Positions 18,245-27,559 of a stretch of DNA of 64,000 bases are shown piece after piece; position 1 is the first letter of the stretch, and each line of letters opens with the position of its first letter. This DNA is from Rosistilla oblonga (GTDB lineage: Bacteria; Planctomycetota; Planctomycetia; Pirellulales; Pirellulaceae). The position numbers were made by a program, and so were the translations under genes. Location of the stretch: positions 4,161,339-4,225,338 of the forward strand of contig NZ_CP036292.1 of NCBI RefSeq assembly GCF_007751715.1, in the 5' to 3' direction. The notes under the pieces are model-generated. The model had not been told where the DNA came from and made no database searches. It saw only the letters and a list, made by a program, of their open reading frames with translations.

Positions 18245-18306
18245 AATGGGTGGCGGCCCCGCCAATCGGACTTCCAGCAGACCACGCTGGGCGTAGATGG
18301 CAACGC

Positions 18307-19104
18307 CTAAAAGGTGTGGCCTTTTTGCGGACCGTCTTGGGTCAGCGTGAGGATTTGTGGTCCCGATTCCGTCATCAGCACCGTGTGTTCGAACTGAGCC
18401 GAATAGCGGCCATCTTTGGTTCGCACGGTCCAGCCGTCGTTGTTGTCCAACGAGGTGAAGCGGCTGCCGGCGTTGATCATCGGTTCGACGGTGAACGCCA
18501 TTCCGGGCAACAGCCGATCCTGGCGACTCTGGCGGTTCGGATAGTGAGGGATCGACGGATCTTGATGGAACTGGCGTCCCAAACCGTGGCCGACGTATTC
18601 GCGGACAACCGAGAAACCGCGGCTGTGCGCTTCGGCAACGATTGCTTCGCCGATCACCGAAACCTTGCAACCGGGAGTCAACGCGTCGATCCCGATGTAC
18701 AGACAATCGAAAGCACACTGCGTGACGGCTCGCGCTTCTTCGCTGACATCTCCGATCAAAAACGTTTCGGATTGATCGCCAAACCAACCGTTGACGACCG
18801 ACGTGATGTCGACGTTTACGATGTCGCCATCGACCAGCGTGTACTCACCCGGAATTCCGTGACAAATGACTTCGTTGACGCTCGTGCAACAGCTCTTGGT
18901 AAAGCCTTGGTATCCCAGCGTCGCCGGTTTGTGCCCGTGATCGATCGTGAACTTGTGGATCAATTCATCGATCGCACCGGTCTGAATCCCAGCTTTGACA
19001 TGCGGGCGAACATAATCCAACAGCTTGGCATTAAAGCGCCCCGCCGCGATCATCGCTTCGCGTCCCGCGTTTTGCAGCAGCAGTTTTTTCCGGTTTTGTA
19101 ACAT
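18307..19104 (-). CDS. map: Methionine aminopeptidase, type I
   Basis: A 265-residue metalloenzyme that removes the initiator methionine from new proteins. All five metal ligands of the family can be placed: Asp99 and Asp110 (NVDITSVVNGWFGDQ), His173 (GHGLGRQFH), Glu207 (FTVEPM) and Glu239 (QFEHTVL). The substrate-site His82 (CHGIPG) is also present. Length and lack of an insert fit type I. ATG 19104 is preceded by AAGGA nine bases upstream; a TTG six bases earlier is the alternative. The gene is convergent with ispD across the repeat array. The 238-base upstream gap is shared with the minus-strand ArsC gene. Confidence 0.95.
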   Translation of the reverse strand: MLQNRKKLLLQNAGREAMIAAGRFNAKLLDYVRPHVKAGIQTGAIDELIHKFTIDHGHKPATLGYQGFTKSCCTSVNEVICHGIPGEYTLVDGDIVNVDITSVVNGWFGDQSETFLIGDVSEEARAVTQCAFDCLYIGIDALTPGCKVSVIGEAIVAEAHSRGFSVVREYVGHGLGRQFHQDPSIPHYPNRQSRQDRLLPGMAFTVEPMINAGSRFTSLDNNDGWTVRTKDGRYSAQFEHTVLMTESGPQILTLTQDGPQKGHTF

Positions 19105-19348
19105 TCCCAATAGTCCTTTTTGTCGCCCAAACCAGATCGGAAATCGACGATCGCTCCAACGCAGCTTTGATCAATAACAGATAACTTCAAGTAACGCGTC
19201 CTTTGAGCTCGATTGCCCGCCGCACGCGAAGACACAAGTTTAGCAAACTAGGGATTGAAAACCAATCAGTTGCGTGAAGATTCGCACCACGGCAACGTTT
19301 TTACGCCCCTTCGCACTTCTTTTGGTCGATCGATCGAACGCAGATAAC

Positions 19349-19699
19349 CTAGCCGTCCAGCAACGCAGCGACGTTATCGATCGGCCGGCCAATTGCCGCT
19401 CGTCCGCCATGAACCACGATCGGACGCTCGATCAATTTAGGGTTCGCCGCCAAGATCGCCAGCCATTCATCGTGGGACAGTTGCTTCTCTCCCAGCCCTA
19501 GCTCTTTGAATAACGCTTCTCCACGCCGAACCAACTGCTGAGGCTCGATCCCCAGCATCGCAACGATCTCGGCTAGTTCCTTTTCGGTCGGCGGCGTCTC
19601 GAGATATTTAACGACGGTGTGTTCGATCTGCCGCGATTCGAGCAGTTCGACAGCGGCACGCGATTTCGAACAGCGAGGGTTATGATAAATCGTGGTCAT
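19349..19699 (-). CDS. arsC: ArsC/Spx-family thioredoxin-fold protein, arsenate reductase-like
   Basis: A 116-residue protein of the ArsC family. The N-terminal strand TIYHNPRCSKSR carries the redox Cys10 with the CxxSR spacing of glutaredoxin-linked arsenate reductases. The rest matches the family (LGIEPQQLVRRGEALFKELG, then ERPIVVHGGRAAIGRP with the expected arginines). In the family it reduces arsenate with glutathione and glutaredoxin. No arsR, arsB or acr3 lies nearby, so a YffB-like housekeeping role is equally possible. ATG 19699 starts the domain directly. The frame stays open upstream to 20089 but that part overlaps the sialidase gene and is noise. Confidence 0.88.
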   Translation of the reverse strand: MTTIYHNPRCSKSRAAVELLESRQIEHTVVKYLETPPTEKELAEIVAMLGIEPQQLVRRGEALFKELGLGEKQLSHDEWLAILAANPKLIERPIVVHGGRAAIGRPIDNVAALLDG

Positions 19700-19943
19700 G
19701 CTTTTAGGCAGCTGGAAGAAGGTTGAAGGCGTCCCGTGCTCGGCGGGACAGCGAGCCGCTTCGGCCCGCGGAACAGCAAGGATTCTATCGCGTCGACCGA
19801 TCGGGTCGAAGCCGGTAGAGAGCAGCAGCACAGGATGACCAAACGTTTTACTGTTAGCAGCAACTGAAATGAGTACAATACCGCACTCAGTTTCGTCCCC
19901 CCAACCATCCGACTCCCCAACGTTGCATCGAAGGAATCCCACC

Positions 19944-21110
19944 GTGAGCAAGCGATTATTTGTTTCCTCCATCTGCCTCTTCCTTGGCCTCGGCTTCGCC
20001 CAATTGGCCAACGCTGAAGAACAACCCGACCTGCCGATCGTCGACCTCGCCGACCAGACCGAACGCCACGTCACGATCGCCGCCGGCACGCCCGCGGTCT
20101 ACCAAGGGCATCCGACGACGCTGCTGATGCCCGATGGGAAAACGATCTTTGCGGTCTGGTGCATCAATCACGGCGGTGCCGCTGGTCCGATGGCCAAGAG
20201 CACCGATGGTGGCCTCAACTGGTCGCGGCTCGACAAACAATTGCCAGCCGGATTTTCGACGCACCAGAATTGCCCCAGCATCTATCGGATGGTTGGTCCC
20301 GACAAAAAGGAACGACTGTGGGTTTGGTCGGCAGCGCTCGGTAAACGAGGCGGACCGGGGATGCCGAGCATCATGAGCGAAGATGGCGGCGCAAACTGGA
20401 AAGAGATGCCGCCTCTTGGATTTCCCTGTGTGATGACCTTCAGTAGCGTCTTGCAACGCAAAGACGGTAGCTACATCGGATTCTTCCACAAAGGCCCCGA
20501 CGGGAAGGATCGGACGCCGTTGAAGGTTCTGCAGACCGTTACAAACGACGGCGGATTCACATGGTCCGAACCCGAAGTGGTTGCCGCGGTCGAAGGGAAA
20601 AATCCCTGCGAACCGTTTGCCTTGCGATCGCCCGACGGCAAGCAGATCTGTGTGCTGATGCGAGAGAACACCCATCGAGGACGCAGTCTGATGATGTTCT
20701 CCGAGGACGAAGGCGAGTCGTGGAGCGAACCAGTCGACACGTCGTGGGGCCTAACGGGCGATCGCCACATCGGCGTTCAACTCGATGACGGTCGCTGGGT
20801 GATCGCGTTCCGCGACGTTGCGATCAACAGCCCCACCCGCGGCGATTTTGTTGCATGGGTCGGCACCTACGACGACATTCGCCAAGGCAAGCCAGGGCAA
20901 TATCGGATCAAGCTGTTGCAAAATTACGCCGCCAACCGCCTCGACTGTGGTTACCCCGGCGTCGAACTGCTGCCCGACGGCACGATCGTCGCGACGACGT
21001 ACGTGAAATACGCCCCCGGCCCCGAAAAGCACTCGGTCGTTTCGACGCGTTTCAAGATCGCTGAAACCGACGCGCTCGCCAGCCAGAGCGACAACGCTGC
21101 CAGCAAATAG
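19944..21110 (+). CDS. Secreted sialidase-like (BNR/Asp-box) protein
   Basis: A 388-residue protein with GTG start at 19944 after GAAGGA, and a signal peptide ending near LANAEE. It shows at least four Asp-box turns of the six-bladed sialidase fold: [24 protein letters not shown] and SEDEGESW. Proteins of this type in planctomycetes are often exo-sialidase-like or other glycan-binding hydrolases of marine polysaccharides. I cannot confirm the arginine triad and catalytic Tyr/Glu pair by eye, so sialidase activity is unproven. The gene is transcribed alone and ends before a repeat element. Confidence 0.82.
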   Translation: MSKRLFVSSICLFLGLGFAQLANAEEQPDLPIVDLADQTERHVTIAAGTPAVYQGHPTTLLMPDGKTIFAVWCINHGGAAGPMAKSTDGGLNWSRLDKQLPAGFSTHQNCPSIYRMVGPDKKERLWVWSAALGKRGGPGMPSIMSEDGGANWKEMPPLGFPCVMTFSSVLQRKDGSYIGFFHKGPDGKDRTPLKVLQTVTNDGGFTWSEPEVVAAVEGKNPCEPFALRSPDGKQICVLMRENTHRGRSLMMFSEDEGESWSEPVDTSWGLTGDRHIGVQLDDGRWVIAFRDVAINSPTRGDFVAWVGTYDDIRQGKPGQYRIKLLQNYAANRLDCGYPGVELLPDGTIVATTYVKYAPGPEKHSVVSTRFKIAETDALASQSDNAASK

Positions 21111-21270
21111 CAAACGCAGCACCACAAGCTGCTGCACACACACCGTCACCGCGAGGCGCAAAACAAGTCCATTTACGTCTCCCGACGTAGGACACATCGC
21201 CTCGCGCGTTGACGATCGCAGCACCTTCCAACTGGAAGTCAGCAGATCAATCCCGCGTCGAGGTCACCTC

Positions 21271-21458
21271 CAACGCGCGGCCCGCTGGGCTCGCGGTTAA
21301 ACGCAATACCGGTCTACGAAGCAGCCTCGGACCGTCGAAAGAATTAGCGGCGAGATGTAGTGGACGAGGTTGCGAAACCCAGCGATTTGGTCTGATGCAT
21401 GTAAAAGGACTCGTTATATCGTCCACTACGCTTCGTTGAACTGTATTACGGCTAAACG
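21271..21458. repeat. Composite palindromic element, copy A
   Basis: Fills most of the 365-base gap between the convergent sialidase-like and mlaD genes. It starts with half of the CGCGGTTAAACG repeat (21271-21303). Then come outer arms (AATACC...ACGAAGC and GCTTCGTTGAACTGTATT) and an inner 73-bp imperfect hairpin (21357-21429) ending in GTAGTGGACGA and TCGTCCACTAC. An inverted, closely related copy lies at 31614-31831. No coding capacity. Confidence 0.88.
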
Positions 21459-21475
21459 AATGCAGCGATGCAGTC

Positions 21476-22690
21476 CTACTTCAGACCCGCACCTTGCGGT
21501 CGGCGGCTGAGGGCTCCACGGACGCCCAGCGTGCCGGGGTCGCGAGCGATCTTATCGGCGAAGACGCGGGCGTCGTCGACGATCGGGCGAACTCGAGCTG
21601 TCAAGTTTTCGATGTTTCCGGCGATCCGCCGGACCTGCCAGTAGAGTTCGTCATCCTCGATCAAGCGTTTGATCGTGCCGTCCCCTTCGTTCAACTGCTC
21701 CGTGAAGTAGGCGACTTGCACCAACACTTGGTCCAGATTGTTGAGACTCCGCAACACGTTGGCGACAAGTTCGTCGGAGTTGTCGGCCAGCGGCGTGGTA
21801 AAGCGTTCGATGTTGCGAACCGTGCGGTCGACCGATTTGACGGTATCGTTCACCGAATCGCCCACGTTCTCGAAGCTTTGGATCGCTCGTTGAGCGACAT
21901 GCATCGTCTCTTGCGCATCGTCTAGCAGCAGCGGAAAGCGGTCCAGCGACGCCTTCAACTTCTCTTTCATCTGCGTATCTTTCAAGATCGATTCGACTTC
22001 CGCCGCCGTACTGCGGACCTGTTCCAACGTCTGCGAGGTCTGTTGCGCGATCTGATGGACCTGCGTGCCGTCCCCCTTGAAGAGCGTCTTTACGTTTGAT
22101 TCCAATTGCGAAGCCAGTGAGTCAACCGATTTGCCGGCGTCTTCGATCGATTTCAGCGTGCCGCGAAACTCCCCTTCGAGACTCATCAGCACCGCAAACG
22201 GATCCGATGAAACCCCGTCGGTAACTCGCACGTAATAGCCATCCTCGGGAACATACTCCTGCGCGAACGCAGATTCGGTCGGCTGCAAAATCCCGTCGGG
22301 CGGATCGTTCACCTTGCCATCGAACAACTCCAACAACTGCTTCTCATTGGCTTTGACAAACTCGATGCGAGCCTCACCGGTGACCAACCGCTGCGAACCG
22401 ATCCGCGGGATCTCGTTCTTGTGGATCGGGTATTTGGCGTCGATCATCATCATCACGTCGACCCCTTCGGCGCCAAGCTGAATCTTGGTGACGCGACCGA
22501 TAGGATAACCGAACTTCACGACCGGTGTATCGACGTCGATCCCGGCGACCGTTGGGAAGTTTGCCGTGATCGGATACTCCTTCTTTAGAAGCACCGGGTA
22601 GGCACCGAAGATGAACATCAAGATGATGGAAACTCCGATCGACGCGAGCACCAGCACGCCAACGCCAAATTCAAGTCTGCGATCGTCCAT
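21476..22690 (-). CDS. mlaD: MlaD/MCE-domain lipid transport protein
   Basis: A 404-residue protein anchored by one N-terminal membrane helix (GVGVLVLASIGVSIILMFIFG) with a periplasmic MCE domain at about residues 38-120 (FPTVAGIDVDTPVVKFGYPIGRV). A long helical region follows (about 190-370) that probably forms coiled coil. In the Mla system MlaD hexamers carry phospholipids between the inner membrane ABC complex and the outer membrane. The long helical tail is closer to PqiB/Mce or LetB-like needle forms than to short E. coli MlaD. It is the third gene of an mlaE-mlaF-mlaD operon; no mlaB or mlaC follows. Confidence 0.88.
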   Translation of the reverse strand: MDDRRLEFGVGVLVLASIGVSIILMFIFGAYPVLLKKEYPITANFPTVAGIDVDTPVVKFGYPIGRVTKIQLGAEGVDVMMMIDAKYPIHKNEIPRIGSQRLVTGEARIEFVKANEKQLLELFDGKVNDPPDGILQPTESAFAQEYVPEDGYYVRVTDGVSSDPFAVLMSLEGEFRGTLKSIEDAGKSVDSLASQLESNVKTLFKGDGTQVHQIAQQTSQTLEQVRSTAAEVESILKDTQMKEKLKASLDRFPLLLDDAQETMHVAQRAIQSFENVGDSVNDTVKSVDRTVRNIERFTTPLADNSDELVANVLRSLNNLDQVLVQVAYFTEQLNEGDGTIKRLIEDDELYWQVRRIAGNIENLTARVRPIVDDARVFADKIARDPGTLGVRGALSRRPQGAGLK

Positions 22691-22781
22691 GATCTTCTAT
22701 TTACCTTGTGCTTAAAAAAATTCCGTCGAGCCATCGTGCGCGCCGCCGGTCGATACCGACGCGGCGTCGCGTAAACCACCG

Positions 22782-23696
22782 CTATTGATCCAGCGGCGAT
22801 TCGTCGTCGTCTTCGTTTTCAAATCTTTCGTGCTCCAACTGCTCGTCCAGCTCTTCGCTTTGCTGTCGCATCTCCATCAATCGCTCGCCCGCTTCGCCAC
22901 GAACAAATTGGCGAACGCGACGGTCTTCGAAATTCTCAAGCGATGTCGGCGGGCCATCGAACAGGACCTGGGATTCGTGGTCCTTCAAACGACGACGCGG
23001 ATACAACATGATCACGCGGTCGGCGACTTTCCGGGCGGTGTTCATGTCGTGGGTCACGATGATGCTGGTCACGGGATACTTGCGACGCACGCCAAGCATC
23101 AATTCGTTGATCACATCGCTGACGATCGGGTCCAATCCAGTCGTCGGTTCGTCGTACAAAACCAGATCGGGCTGCAGGATCAAAGCTCGCGCAATACCGA
23201 CTCGTTTTCGCATCCCACCGGACAATTGCGCCGGTCGGCGGCGAACGATATCATCGGGCAGACCAACTTCTCCCAAGGCCCGCAGGACAAGCGGTTCCAC
23301 CTGATCGGCATCGACAACGTTGTGCTGACGCAGCGGAAAGGCGACGTTTTGGCCGACAGTCATACTGTCGAACAGCGCGGCGTTCTGAAAAACAAAACCA
23401 ATCTTCTTGCGGAAGTTGACAGCTTCTGCCGGCTTCATCGCGGCGATGTCTTGGCCATCGAAACGGACGATGCCACGCGTCGGGCGAACCAGCCCGATCA
23501 AGGTCTTCATCAAAACCGTCTTGCCACAACCACTCTCGCCGATCAGCGCCAACGTCTCGCCACGCGGAATCTTTAGATTGATTCGCTTCAGGATGTGGTG
23601 CCCCGATAGCTCGACGTGCAGATCCTGCGCGTCCAACAGGTACTGACGCGCTGGCGGTTCTTCGGGCAATTCGATCGTTTGGGTATCCGAATCCAT
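22782..23696 (-). CDS. mlaF: Mla-type ABC transporter ATP-binding protein
   Basis: A 304-residue ATPase that powers lipid transport with the MlaE permease. Walker A is GESGCGKT at residues 53-60, the Q-loop is FVFQNAALFDSMTV, the ABC signature is LSGGMRKRVGIARAL, and Walker B is LVLYDEPTTGLDP. The ALFDSMTV segment is typical of the MlaF/MKL group. A charged Glu/Asp-rich C-terminal tail of about 50 residues is an extension relative to E. coli MlaF. The ATG overlaps the mlaE stop as TGATG, so the two are translationally coupled. An open frame upstream to 23864 is not needed. Confidence 0.94.
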   Translation of the reverse strand: MDSDTQTIELPEEPPARQYLLDAQDLHVELSGHHILKRINLKIPRGETLALIGESGCGKTVLMKTLIGLVRPTRGIVRFDGQDIAAMKPAEAVNFRKKIGFVFQNAALFDSMTVGQNVAFPLRQHNVVDADQVEPLVLRALGEVGLPDDIVRRRPAQLSGGMRKRVGIARALILQPDLVLYDEPTTGLDPIVSDVINELMLGVRRKYPVTSIIVTHDMNTARKVADRVIMLYPRRRLKDHESQVLFDGPPTSLENFEDRRVRQFVRGEAGERLMEMRQQSEELDEQLEHERFENEDDDESPLDQ

Positions 23697-24571
23697 CACA
23701 GTAGCGAGGCTCCCGATGGCCAGAAGGCGAAGTAGACCATGTTCAACAACCGGCCCAAGACGAGGTCGAGGACCAGGATCATCACAAACGAATGGACAAA
23801 CGCCGACGTGGCTGCTTTGCCCACACCCTCGGCTCCCGCTTCGGCTTGAAAGCCACGGTAGCAACTGACGACAGCGATCACGGCACCGAAGAACAGACTC
23901 TTAAAGATCCCGGTAAACAGATCAAACCCTGTCACAAATTGACGCGAATGGTTCAGGTAAGCCGCGTGATCGATCCCCAGAATCACGACGCTATAAAAAT
24001 ATCCGCCGACGATTCCCATGAAGTCGGCCATGATCGTCAGCGCAGGAATCAACATGATACAGGCGAGAAACCGCGGCACGACAAGATAGTGAATGGGGTC
24101 GGCCCCCATCGTTGCCAGGGCATCGATCTGTTCGGTCACCCGCATCGTCCCCAGTACCGCCGCCATCGCGCTGCCGACGCGGCCGGCCAACATCGTCGCC
24201 GCTAGCACCGGCCCCAGCTCGCGGACCAGCGTCATATTGATCACGCCGCCGAGCCGACTTTCCAGACCGATCGACTGGAATTGGTAGTAGCTGTTTTCGG
24301 CAAGAACCATCCCGATGAAGGTCCCCGTCAAAGCGACCACGGGCAAACTGAGCACACCCACTTGGTAGAAATTGGGCAGGATCGTCTCCCGCCGCGGCAG
24401 CGACGTAAAGATCCATCGCAGCATCTGCAGGGTGAAGTTGGCGATCCCGCCGACCGTGCTGACTCCCGATACAACGATCTTGCCCCAGTCCGATGCCCAA
24501 TCGCGTAGCCCGGCGCGCATCCCTTGCGGGCTGACGGAATGGCGTTGCGAGCGGCTTGCGGCGGATGGCAT
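23696..24571 (-). CDS. mlaE: Mla-type ABC transporter permease
   Basis: A 291-residue inner-membrane permease of the MlaE/YrbE family. An amphipathic N-terminal part leads to the family core: FIGMVLAENSYYQF, LVRELGPVLAATMLAGRVGS with the typical RELGP motif, and GTMRVTEQIDALATMG with the EQIDAL coupling helix that contacts the ATPase. With MlaF and MlaD it should move phospholipids or other lipids between the two membranes. It is the first gene of the operon, so the promoter should lie in the 251-base gap between 24571 and the divergent gene at 24823. Confidence 0.94.
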   Translation of the reverse strand: MPSAASRSQRHSVSPQGMRAGLRDWASDWGKIVVSGVSTVGGIANFTLQMLRWIFTSLPRRETILPNFYQVGVLSLPVVALTGTFIGMVLAENSYYQFQSIGLESRLGGVINMTLVRELGPVLAATMLAGRVGSAMAAVLGTMRVTEQIDALATMGADPIHYLVVPRFLACIMLIPALTIMADFMGIVGGYFYSVVILGIDHAAYLNHSRQFVTGFDLFTGIFKSLFFGAVIAVVSCYRGFQAEAGAEGVGKAATSAFVHSFVMILVLDLVLGRLLNMVYFAFWPSGASLL

Positions 24572-24822
24572 GAGACAGCTGCGAATGGAAGGTTGCGGCG
24601 ATTCAAAACGAGACCGTGTTAGTTTGTATCGGTTGCATCGAGTTTGCGGCTTGAGATGAACCGACCGGTTGTGCCGGCCTATCTTTGCGGCACTGCGATC
24701 ACCAACAGGACGGGGCCGCCGCTAGCAATACTGGTCGCTGCCGGTCGACTCTGATACAACATTGCAAACCCGCGTTTGACGTAGACGCGATGGGGTGATT
24801 CGACCTTTGAAAGGAAACTGAC

Positions 24823-25668
24823 GTGGAAAAGTGGCCAATCGGAGTGTTTGCATCGGTCGATGCAGGCCTAGGCGTACGCTGGGAAGTGATCAAAGAACTG
24901 GGCGTGCCAACGATTCAATTGCACGCGCCAGCGGCAGAGACGCGAACCCAAGCCAACGCTGACAAATTGCGTAGCCAGATGGAGGAGATGTCGGTCGAAT
25001 TGACAGCGGTTTTCGGCGGCTTCGAAGGCGAAAGCTATGCCGACATCCCGACCGTTGTCGAAACCGTCGGTCTCGTTCCCGAAGCGACCCGCGCGGCGCG
25101 GTTGCAAGAGATGAAAGAGATCGCCGACTTTGCCAAGTTGATCGAGTGTGACGTCGTCGCGCTGCACCTTGGTTTTGTCCCCCACGAAACCAGCGATCCT
25201 TCTTATGAAGGCATCGTCACCGTGATGCGCGACCTCTGCGATCACGCCGCCAACAACGGGCAACGCGTTCACTTGGAGACCGGTCAGGAAACCGCCGACG
25301 GTCTGCTGCAGTTCCTCTCCAGCGTCGATCGAGACAACTTGTTCGTCAACTTCGATCCGGCCAACATGATCCTGTACGGTACGGGCGAACCGATTCCGGC
25401 ACTGCAAAAAGTTGGCAGCTTTGTCCGCAGCGTGCACTGCAAAGATGGCACCTGGAGCGACAAGCCGGGCGAAACCTGGGGCGCTGAAGTGCCGTTGGGC
25501 GAAGGCCAAGTCGACATGCGGAAGTACCTGCAAACGCTCAACGAGATCGGCTACACCGGGCCGTTGACGATCGAACGCGAGATCCCCGCCGAACCGGAGC
25601 GTCAGTTGAAAGAGATCGGCGCTGCCGTTGCGCTGCTGACCAAGCTCAAGAGCGAACTGTTGGCGTAA
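24823..25668 (+). CDS. Sugar phosphate isomerase/epimerase (TIM barrel)
   Basis: A 281-residue protein with GTG start preceded by AGGAAA. It has the xylose isomerase-like barrel pattern: strand-end motifs LQLHAP-like at TIQLHAPAAE, CDVVALHLGFVPHE, VHLETGQE, LFVNFDPANMILYG, VRSVHCKDGTW and LTIEREIP. The acidic and His residues at barrel strand ends (Glu in HLETG, Asp in NFDPAN, His in SVHCKD, Glu in IERE) fit a divalent metal site. The substrate is unknown; relatives act on inosose, hydroxypyruvate or ketohexoses. It is divergent from mlaE and not in an obvious operon. Confidence 0.87.
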   Translation: MEKWPIGVFASVDAGLGVRWEVIKELGVPTIQLHAPAAETRTQANADKLRSQMEEMSVELTAVFGGFEGESYADIPTVVETVGLVPEATRAARLQEMKEIADFAKLIECDVVALHLGFVPHETSDPSYEGIVTVMRDLCDHAANNGQRVHLETGQETADGLLQFLSSVDRDNLFVNFDPANMILYGTGEPIPALQKVGSFVRSVHCKDGTWSDKPGETWGAEVPLGEGQVDMRKYLQTLNEIGYTGPLTIEREIPAEPERQLKEIGAAVALLTKLKSELLA

Positions 25669-25733
25669 TCGCTGAGTTCAGCTGCTAATTTCATCGAGCG
25701 CCGTAGAGCAATTTGCTCTGCGGCCGGCGACGC

Positions 25734-26423
25734 TTAAGAGCCCTGGTGGTTGGCGTAATATTGCCTCAACCGCCGCGGACTGACGCCCAACGCAAAGGCG
25801 ATTTGCAAAGCGAAGTTGCGAAACGTCTGCCGCACAATGCCTCTCTGCTGCCAGCGCCGCGGGTCGACAAAAACCGGCCCAGGCAAGATCAGCGGGCGAG
25901 CGATCTGCCGCAACCGCTGCGAGAGAATCAGGTCTTCCATGATCGGTTCATCGGGAAATCCGCCGACCCGCTGAAACGCATCTCGGCGGACGAAGATCGC
26001 TTGATCGCCAAACGGCAACCCGCGCAATCGCACGCGACACGCGTTCCCCCATTCCAACAAGCGGAATGCGATCCCGGCGGATTCGATCCGCTGCTCCATC
26101 GCTCCGCCCCAACGCTCCGGTTGCTCCGTCAATGCGTTGCAAACCTGCTCGATCGCATCGGCAGCCAGATGATTATCGGCGTGTAGAAACATCAGCACCG
26201 CTCCGCTGGCGACTTTTGCGCCGGCATTCTGCTGCGTCGCGCGGCCCGATGAGCTGACGATCACCTTGGCTCCCGCCGCCGCCGCGATCTCGGCAGTCGC
26301 GTCGTCGCTGCCGCCATCGACGACGATCACCTCGCCCGCCGCAGCGACCGACCGCACGCAGCGGTCGATATTTTCGGCTTCGTTGAGCGCCGGGATGACG
26401 ACTGAAATCTCAGCCGGTGTCAT
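25734..26423 (-). CDS. Family 2 glycosyltransferase (TIGR04283-like)
   Basis: A 229-residue GT-A glycosyltransferase. The start of the fold is clear (EISVVIPALNEAENIDRCV), with the first acidic motif VVDGGSDDAT, a metal-binding motif at MFLHADNHL, and the acceptor-side GGFPDEPIMEDLIL. This short form without a membrane segment matches the group named TIGR04283, some of whose members sit in arsenosugar loci. No other arsenosugar gene is here, so the substrate is open. Its ATG overlaps the stop of the LptF/LptG-like gene by four bases, so it may act in the same envelope process. Confidence 0.87.
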   Translation of the reverse strand: MTPAEISVVIPALNEAENIDRCVRSVAAAGEVIVVDGGSDDATAEIAAAAGAKVIVSSSGRATQQNAGAKVASGAVLMFLHADNHLAADAIEQVCNALTEQPERWGGAMEQRIESAGIAFRLLEWGNACRVRLRGLPFGDQAIFVRRDAFQRVGGFPDEPIMEDLILSQRLRQIARPLILPGPVFVDPRRWQQRGIVRQTFRNFALQIAFALGVSPRRLRQYYANHQGS

Positions 26424-27559
26424 GTCCGACCCGCCGCCTTCCAACGACTGTATCCCATCGGTGCAAAGACGATGATCGGTCCCCACGCTCCCATCGCCGG
26501 AGAGATCAGCGTCTCGCTGGAACCGAGGCCGCTGAACAATGTTTTGACGAAGAAGAACATCGCGATCAGCCCAAGTCCCCAGCCGGCGACAACAAACAGA
26601 TTCTTGTCGCCTCGCGTCACGACCAGCGGCAGCCCCAGCAGCACCAGACTGATATCCAACCAGGGCCGGACGATCCGCGTGTGCAGCAGAACTTCGGCAT
26701 CGGGCCCCGAGTAGACGCTTGAATTTTGAATGTTACGCACCAACTGCAGCGTCGACGACAGCCGATCGGTCTGCGATCCGGAGACCAGGTGTTCAAATTC
26801 GATATTCGACACGACGAAACATTGCCCCGGTTCCAACCACGCGTGGTCGGATCGCGTCAGCACAAACTGTTTGCCATCGAAGCCAGCCGACGGGATCGCA
26901 TCGATCTCTGCTGGCTGATTGACCTGGGAGACCAAATAGCCCGCTGGGTGTTCGTCCGACGCGGGCATCCAGACGGCGCTTTCGCCGACGATCTGAGTTC
27001 CCATGCCAGGCATTTCCGATCGGATCATCAACGCCGGTGCGACGATCTCCTTTCGGATGATGATCACCCCGCGGCCGTGAAACTGGATCCCCGTCATCCG
27101 GTCGTAGCAGGGCTTGAGCGTCCGTTGCATCTGGCCGCCGAGATCTTGAGCTTTGGTCCCCAGTTGATCCTTCCAATTCGGCATCAGAAATTCGCGGTTG
27201 AGGACCGCCAAAATGATTACGATCAACGCGGCGAACAACATCGGCCGCAAGATCCTTCCATGGGAAAGCCCCGCCGCCAACAACGCTGTCATCTCGCCGT
27301 TGCGTTTCAGCACCGCCACGGAAAAGACGAGAGCAAAGACAGCCAGGATCGCGTTGGTCGCGTCGAAGATCGCCAACAGGTAGGGGCCGTAGTAGCGGCT
27401 CAGCGCGTCGACGAAACTCCCCTGTGCCCGCGCGTACGCAGCCACCTCTTCCATGTTGTTGAACGCGTGGAAGACGACAAAAATGCCAGCCAAGCTACAG
27501 AAGCAGATCAGCAGAGTCCGCAGATATGTCGCTAGCAAATACCGATCGATCCGTGTCAT
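26420..27559 (-). CDS. LptF/LptG-family permease
   Basis: A 379-residue membrane protein. The N-terminus MTRIDRYLLATYLRTLLICF is typical of LptF/LptG. Two helices follow (about 55-120, including MTALLAAGLSHGRILRP, the coupling helix), then a periplasmic beta-jellyroll region and three C-terminal helices (about 290-370). In the LPS transport complex LptB2FG such permeases extract lipopolysaccharide from the inner membrane. Only one is present here and no LptB or LptA, so its partner must be elsewhere. A start at 27643 is possible but adds 28 unlike residues. It is first in a two-gene operon with the glycosyltransferase. Confidence 0.86.
   Translation of the reverse strand: MTRIDRYLLATYLRTLLICFCSLAGIFVVFHAFNNMEEVAAYARAQGSFVDALSRYYGPYLLAIFDATNAILAVFALVFSVAVLKRNGEMTALLAAGLSHGRILRPMLFAALIVIILAVLNREFLMPNWKDQLGTKAQDLGGQMQRTLKPCYDRMTGIQFHGRGVIIIRKEIVAPALMIRSEMPGMGTQIVGESAVWMPASDEHPAGYLVSQVNQPAEIDAIPSAGFDGKQFVLTRSDHAWLEPGQCFVVSNIEFEHLVSGSQTDRLSSTLQLVRNIQNSSVYSGPDAEVLLHTRIVRPWLDISLVLLGLPLVVTRGDKNLFVVAGWGLGLIAMFFFVKTLFSGLGSSETLISPAMGAWGPIIVFAPMGYSRWKAAGRT

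Noticed and set aside
25734-26423. Arsenosugar biosynthesis cluster
   Set aside because: The glycosyltransferase is of the TIGR04283 type and an ArsC-like gene lies 6 kb away, but no SAM-dependent arsenic methyltransferase or radical SAM partner is present.
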